This document shows, piece after piece, positions 60,718-64,000 of a stretch of DNA of 64,000 bases. Below the pieces are notes generated by a model that was not told the DNA's origin, searched no databases, and worked only from the letters and a program-made list of their open reading frames with translations. The first letter of the stretch is position 1, and every line of letters begins with the position of its first letter. This DNA is from Mycolicibacterium frederiksbergense (GTDB lineage Bacteria > Actinomycetota > Actinomycetes > Mycobacteriales > Mycobacteriaceae): positions 3,828,249-3,892,248 of the forward strand of contig NZ_CP038799.1 in the NCBI RefSeq assembly GCF_012223425.1. Reading direction: 5' to 3'. A program made the translations under genes and the position numbers.

Positions 60718-61589
60718 CGTTGCCCTCGGGACTCGCGATCACCTTGAAGATAATTGGTGAGGATTTGGTTGAACTCTTCCGGCCGTTCCCACTGCGGCCA
60801 ATGGCCACAATCCTCCATCAATGCGAATTCAGCGCCGGGAATTAGCTCGGCTGCCCGCCGTCCGAATTCCACCGTCGCCGAGGGATTGTGACTCGTCCAC
60901 AGCACGAGCGTGGGCCTGGTCAAGCTGGTCAATCGCTCAGCCGTGAGATTGTCCTCAGCAGTCGCCGCTGAGGGCGGCGCCGTCGCGTTCGTCAGTGCCG
61001 ACCGCGATTCTTCGCTCTGGTAAAGCGCCCACCGCAGCGCCACCAGTTCATCGGTCAGGTCGCGGTCAGGGTGGTGGAAAAGCCACGCCATCCTCTCCCG
61101 CACATTCGCCGGACTCGGGTCAGCCAGGAATTGCCGGGTGACCCGGGCAAGCTCTGCGCGCCCGGCAGCGGTGCGAGCCTCGGCATCGGCGCCGACCTCT
61201 AGCGTCAACCGCGCGCCGCACACGTAGATCAACCGGTCGACACGGTCGGGATGTTCCAACGCAGTCCACGCCGCGATCCAACCTCCTAACGACTCGCCCA
61301 CCAGGTGGGCTCGGTCGATGCCTTCCTGGTCCATGTATCCGAGTAGGTGACTGACATAGTCCTTACGCTTCGGGGCGACCTCACAACCACTGGTGAGACC
61401 GTGACCCAACAGGTCCAGCGCATGCACTCGGAAATGACGCGACAGCGCCGTCACATTGCGGGCGAAGGCTTCGGCGTGACCGCCTCCCCCGTGCATGAGA
61501 ATGAGGTCCGGACCTTCCCCTGCCTGAATTGTCCTGGTACGGACGCCGTCGACATCTACGAAGCGTGTTTCCGCTCCAAGCAAGCTCAC
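60714..61589 (-). CDS. Alpha/beta-hydrolase, MhpC-like C-C bond hydrolase
   Basis: I place the start at GTG 61589 (MSLLGAETRFVDVDGVRTRT), giving 291 residues, the usual length for meta-cleavage product hydrolases. Longer frames to 61664 are possible. The oxyanion loop is LILMHGGGGHAEAFARN, the nucleophile elbow RAHLVGESLGGWIAAWTALE and the catalytic His ALMEDCGHWPQWERPEEFNQ. It would cut the ring-fission product into a dienoate and an acid. Its stop overlaps the Rieske alpha 3 start (ATGA), so the two are coupled. Confidence 0.85.
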   Translation of the reverse strand: MSLLGAETRFVDVDGVRTRTIQAGEGPDLILMHGGGGHAEAFARNVTALSRHFRVHALDLLGHGLTSGCEVAPKRKDYVSHLLGYMDQEGIDRAHLVGESLGGWIAAWTALEHPDRVDRLIYVCGARLTLEVGADAEARTAAGRAELARVTRQFLADPSPANVRERMAWLFHHPDRDLTDELVALRWALYQSEESRSALTNATAPPSAATAEDNLTAERLTSLTRPTLVLWTSHNPSATVEFGRRAAELIPGAEFALMEDCGHWPQWERPEEFNQILTNYLQGDRESRGQR

Positions 61590-62358
61590 CCAGATTGAAT
61601 CATGTTGGAGCAATTTCGAGCTTCCTCTCGGCGAGCGGACAATATAGCCATGTGTATCATACATTCCTAGAATGTCCAAAGATGGAAATTTAGGGTTCTG
61701 TGTAAATGCCCTCATCCCATCGACGGAACCGTGCACACGTCGACCCGCCCCAGGCCAACTCCACGCGGGGTGTAAGTGGTCGCTCGATCGCGCCCGAGGC
61801 TGCCTGGTCGGACTGGAAAATGACCTGTGAGCCTGCGGGGGGCCGAGGAGTACTACGGAGGGGATGTCGGTACGGCACTGTGCGTTTCGGGTCAGACGGC
61901 GGCTTCGAGGGGACCCGGATGCCGTAGCGGCGGGTTGGGCGATGGGATTGCGTCGCTTGCGTTCCCTGTGTTGCACATGCAGGGAATTCTCGTCCCCGCC
62001 GCCGCCGGCGGCGTCGGCCTGGTTATCTCTGCCTACGAACAGCGAACGCACCTAGGACAATTACGTCTGACCCGCAGCGACGACCTGACACCCGCGCTCT
62101 ACACTCAATGTCGGTGCAGCTAGCCGCGGCGGCGCGCACGCCTCTCGTGTTCACACACACCGGGCCGTCAGATCATGATGAGAAGCACACGCATGCCTCG
62201 CGGCCTTACTCACACGCGACTCGGAGACACATCCTCTGTGCCCGGTCCGCCAAGCGTCGTAATCGGCTCGACGGATGTGACTGACATCTGATTCACGAAG
62301 TCTGCTGCGCAGCAGCCTCTTCGGCAAAGGAGATGCCTCGCGCCCAAATCACGACATG
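61590..62358. other. Long intergenic region between hydrolase and oxovalerate aldolase genes
   Basis: About 770 bp with no gene I can support. Short open frames exist on the plus strand (61827-62123), but without ribosome binding sites or family features. The right half (62100-62280) is less G+C rich. The left end holds the candidate operator at 61661-61675. The region may contain remains of a deleted gene; a hydratase (2-hydroxypentadienoate) would be expected in such an operon and is missing from the window. Confidence 0.4.
61661..61675. promoter_or_regulatory. 15-bp palindrome, candidate operator of the hydrolase-Rieske operon
   Basis: ACATTC and GAATGT are perfect inverted arms around CTA, 72-86 bp before the chosen hydrolase start. 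An alternative ATG start (61664) would lie inside it. The surrounding sequence is AT-rich (GGACAATATAGCC nearby), which fits a promoter. Confidence 0.45.
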
Positions 62359-63408
62359 CTATCGGCGTAAGTTCTGTTGTAGATCGAGCGCGATGTCGGG
62401 GATGAGGTCTTCCTGTCCTCCGACTAGTCCGCGTTCGCCGACCGCGAGCAGGATCGCACGAGTGTCGAGGCCGTACTGTTTCGCGGCGGCTTCGGCATGA
62501 CGCAGGAAGCTCGAGTACACGCCTGCGTATCCCAGGGTGAGGGTCTCCCGGTCGACTTGGACCGGCCGATCCTGCAGCGGTCGGACGATGTCGTCGGCGG
62601 CGTCCTGCAGCCCGAAGAGATCACAGTTGTGCTTCCAGCCATGGAGATCGGCCACGGCGATGAACGGCTCGATCGGGCAATTGCCCGCCCCGGCGCCGTG
62701 ACCGGCCAGCGAGGCGTCAACCCGGGTGACACCTTCCTCAACGGCCACCACGGTATTGGCCACCGACAACGACAGATTTTGGTGCGCGTGAATGCCGATC
62801 TGCGTACCGGCATCGAGCACGTCGCGATACGCACGCACCCGGTCCCGGACACTGCCCATCGTCAACCGCCCACCGGAATCGGTGACATAAACGCAATGCG
62901 CGCCATAGGATTCCATCAGCTTGGCCTGGGCAGCCAGATGTGAGGGTTCGGCGAGGTGCGACATCATCAGAAACCCGGAAACATCCATGCCCAGTTCGCG
63001 GGCCGTTCCGATGTGCTGTGCCGAGACATCGGCCTCGGTGCAGTGCGTTGCGACCCGGACCGAGGTCACCCCCAGTTTGTAGGCGTGCTCGAGTTCGCGG
63101 ACCGTCCCGACCCCAGGCAACAGCAGAGTCGTGAGTTTGGCGCGGTGTACGACGTCTGCGGCCGCTTCGATCCATTCCCAGTCGGTGTTGCTCCCGGGAC
63201 CGTAGGTCAGGCTGTGCCCGGCCAGGCCGTCACCGTGGGTGACTTCGATGGCGTCGACTCCGGCAGTGTCGAGTGCGCCTGCGATCGCCGCGACCTTCTC
63301 CGGACTGATCCGGTGGCGCATGGCATGCATACCATCGCGCAGTGTGACGTCCTGAATGTAGAGCGCCGCACCCTCAGTCGCATGGGGCCGGCTAACCGTC
63401 TCAGTCAT
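62359..63408 (-). CDS. 4-Hydroxy-2-oxovalerate aldolase
   Basis: This 349-residue protein starts at ATG 63408 inside the stop of the dehydrogenase gene (ATGA). It is a DmpG/BphI-type class II aldolase of the HMGL-like family: [20 protein letters not shown] (metal and substrate motif), [35 protein letters not shown] and [20 protein letters not shown]. It splits 4-hydroxy-2-oxovalerate into pyruvate and acetaldehyde and forms a channelled complex with the acylating dehydrogenase encoded just upstream. Confidence 0.95.
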   Translation of the reverse strand: MTETVSRPHATEGAALYIQDVTLRDGMHAMRHRISPEKVAAIAGALDTAGVDAIEVTHGDGLAGHSLTYGPGSNTDWEWIEAAADVVHRAKLTTLLLPGVGTVRELEHAYKLGVTSVRVATHCTEADVSAQHIGTARELGMDVSGFLMMSHLAEPSHLAAQAKLMESYGAHCVYVTDSGGRLTMGSVRDRVRAYRDVLDAGTQIGIHAHQNLSLSVANTVVAVEEGVTRVDASLAGHGAGAGNCPIEPFIAVADLHGWKHNCDLFGLQDAADDIVRPLQDRPVQVDRETLTLGYAGVYSSFLRHAEAAAKQYGLDTRAILLAVGERGLVGGQEDLIPDIALDLQQNLRR

Positions 63409-64000
63409 CGCGTGGCCTCCTGCACAGTGTTCGCCGCGATCCGCTCGGCCACCTGTAGTGCCGCCGAGGTCATGATGTCGAGATTGCCGGCGTAGGCCGG
63501 CAAGTAGTGCGCGGCACCCTCGACTTCTAGGAAGACCGCCACCTTCCACAGCCCGGGCCCCTTGTCGACTCCTCCGGTCAGGGTCGCGACGGACTCGGCG
63601 TCGTCGAGCTGGGTGAACTGCACTTCCTGTTTGAGTCGGTAGCCCGGCACGTAGGCCGACACCTTCTCCACCATGTCTATAACCGACTGCCTGATGCGGT
63701 TCTGATCGGGATCCGTCACGAGAGCCAAGACGGTATCGCGCATGATCAACGGTGGCTCCGCGGGATTGAGAACGATGATCGCCTTGCCGTGTGCTGCTCC
63801 GCCTACCTTTTCGATTGCCGCTGAGGTGGTTTGGGTGAATTCATCGATATTCGACCGTGTTCCCGGACCCGCCGATTTCGACGCGATCGAGGCGACGATC
63901 TCGGCGTAGTGCACCGCCGTGACCGATGAGATCGCCGCGACGATAGGGATCGTCGCCTGACCGCCGCAGGTGACCATGTTGACGTTCGGCGCACCCAAGT
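63405..64000 (-). CDS. Acetaldehyde dehydrogenase (acylating), N-terminus outside window
   Basis: The frame is open to the window end, so the N-terminal NAD-binding part is missing here. What remains starts at [20 protein letters not shown], which holds the catalytic Cys in TCGGQAT. It continues [39 protein letters not shown] and [20 protein letters not shown]. It converts acetaldehyde, NAD and CoA to acetyl-CoA and works in a complex with the aldolase that overlaps it. It is typical of DmpF/BphJ/HsaG proteins. Confidence 0.95.
   Translation of the reverse strand, partial: LGAPNVNMVTCGGQATIPIVAAISSVTAVHYAEIVASIASKSAGPGTRSNIDEFTQTTSAAIEKVGGAAHGKAIIVLNPAEPPLIMRDTVLALVTDPDQNRIRQSVIDMVEKVSAYVPGYRLKQEVQFTQLDDAESVATLTGGVDKGPGLWKVAVFLEVEGAAHYLPAYAGNLDIMTSAALQVAERIAANTVQEATR

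Noticed and set aside
61827-62123. 98-codon plus-strand ORF in the gap
   Set aside because: No ribosome binding site, no family likeness, and it runs against the direction of the operon.

Overview
The window looks like a chromosomal segment of an environmental, fast-growing mycobacterium (Mycolicibacterium-type). The DNA is strongly G+C rich with many GTG starts. The gene families are typical of the group: a kdp operon, ESX-associated EspC/DUF1023 proteins, an MpaB/DUF2236 oxygenase, an F420-type luciferase-like oxidoreductase, a CmtR-like metal sensor and a candidate IdeR iron box.

Layout. (1) 1-4.9 kb: a leftward kdp potassium-ATPase operon, with an extra 31-codon membrane peptide in front of kdpF. 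(2) 4.9-9.1 kb: a decayed mobile zone with an HNH protein, a tRNA with a UAA anticodon but a short variable loop, an IS5-type element, a 3' tRNA fragment and an IS630-type element. (3) 9.1-34.9 kb: ordinary mycobacterial chromosome. It holds an ESX-linked trio, a secreted HExxH protein, a TetR/SDR pair with a palindromic operator, NDH-2, YihY, an ECF sigma/anti-sigma pair, an AraC/SDR pair, an internally deleted LtrA-like protein, a CmtR-like sensor with a cation transporter, an acyltransferase, a glycosidase, and two tandem secreted repeat proteins whose promoters are also similar. (4) 34.9-37.8 kb: a membrane-anchored single-module adenylation-carrier-thioesterase protein behind a candidate IdeR box. 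(5) 37.8-39.6 kb: an IS256 element joining an IS110 fragment to a 5'-truncated aldehyde dehydrogenase gene. (6) 39.6-64 kb: a large aromatic-acid catabolic island.

How the island may work (inference). The rightward half encodes a DHA2 exporter, MarR regulators, two Rieske dioxygenase alpha/beta pairs, one small ferredoxin, a class III CoA-transferase, a thiolase-fold protein that appears to lack the thiolase cysteine, a DUF35 protein, a double-hotdog hydratase, a cupin and a beta-hydroxyacid dehydrogenase. CoA-transferase, hydratase, Ltp-like protein and DUF35 together suggest retro-aldol removal of a side chain from an aryl-acyl-CoA. The leftward half encodes a third Rieske pair, a Gfo/Idh dihydrodiol dehydrogenase, a LigB-type extradiol dioxygenase, a class II aldolase/decarboxylase, an MhpC-like hydrolase, 4-hydroxy-2-oxovalerate aldolase and acylating acetaldehyde dehydrogenase. 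This resembles a cumate/phthalate-style meta-cleavage route ending in pyruvate and acetyl-CoA.

Three single-base deletions, each in a short G/C run, interrupt the alcohol dehydrogenase (once) and the third Rieske alpha gene (twice). They could be real decay or assembly errors, and this decides whether the pathway is intact.
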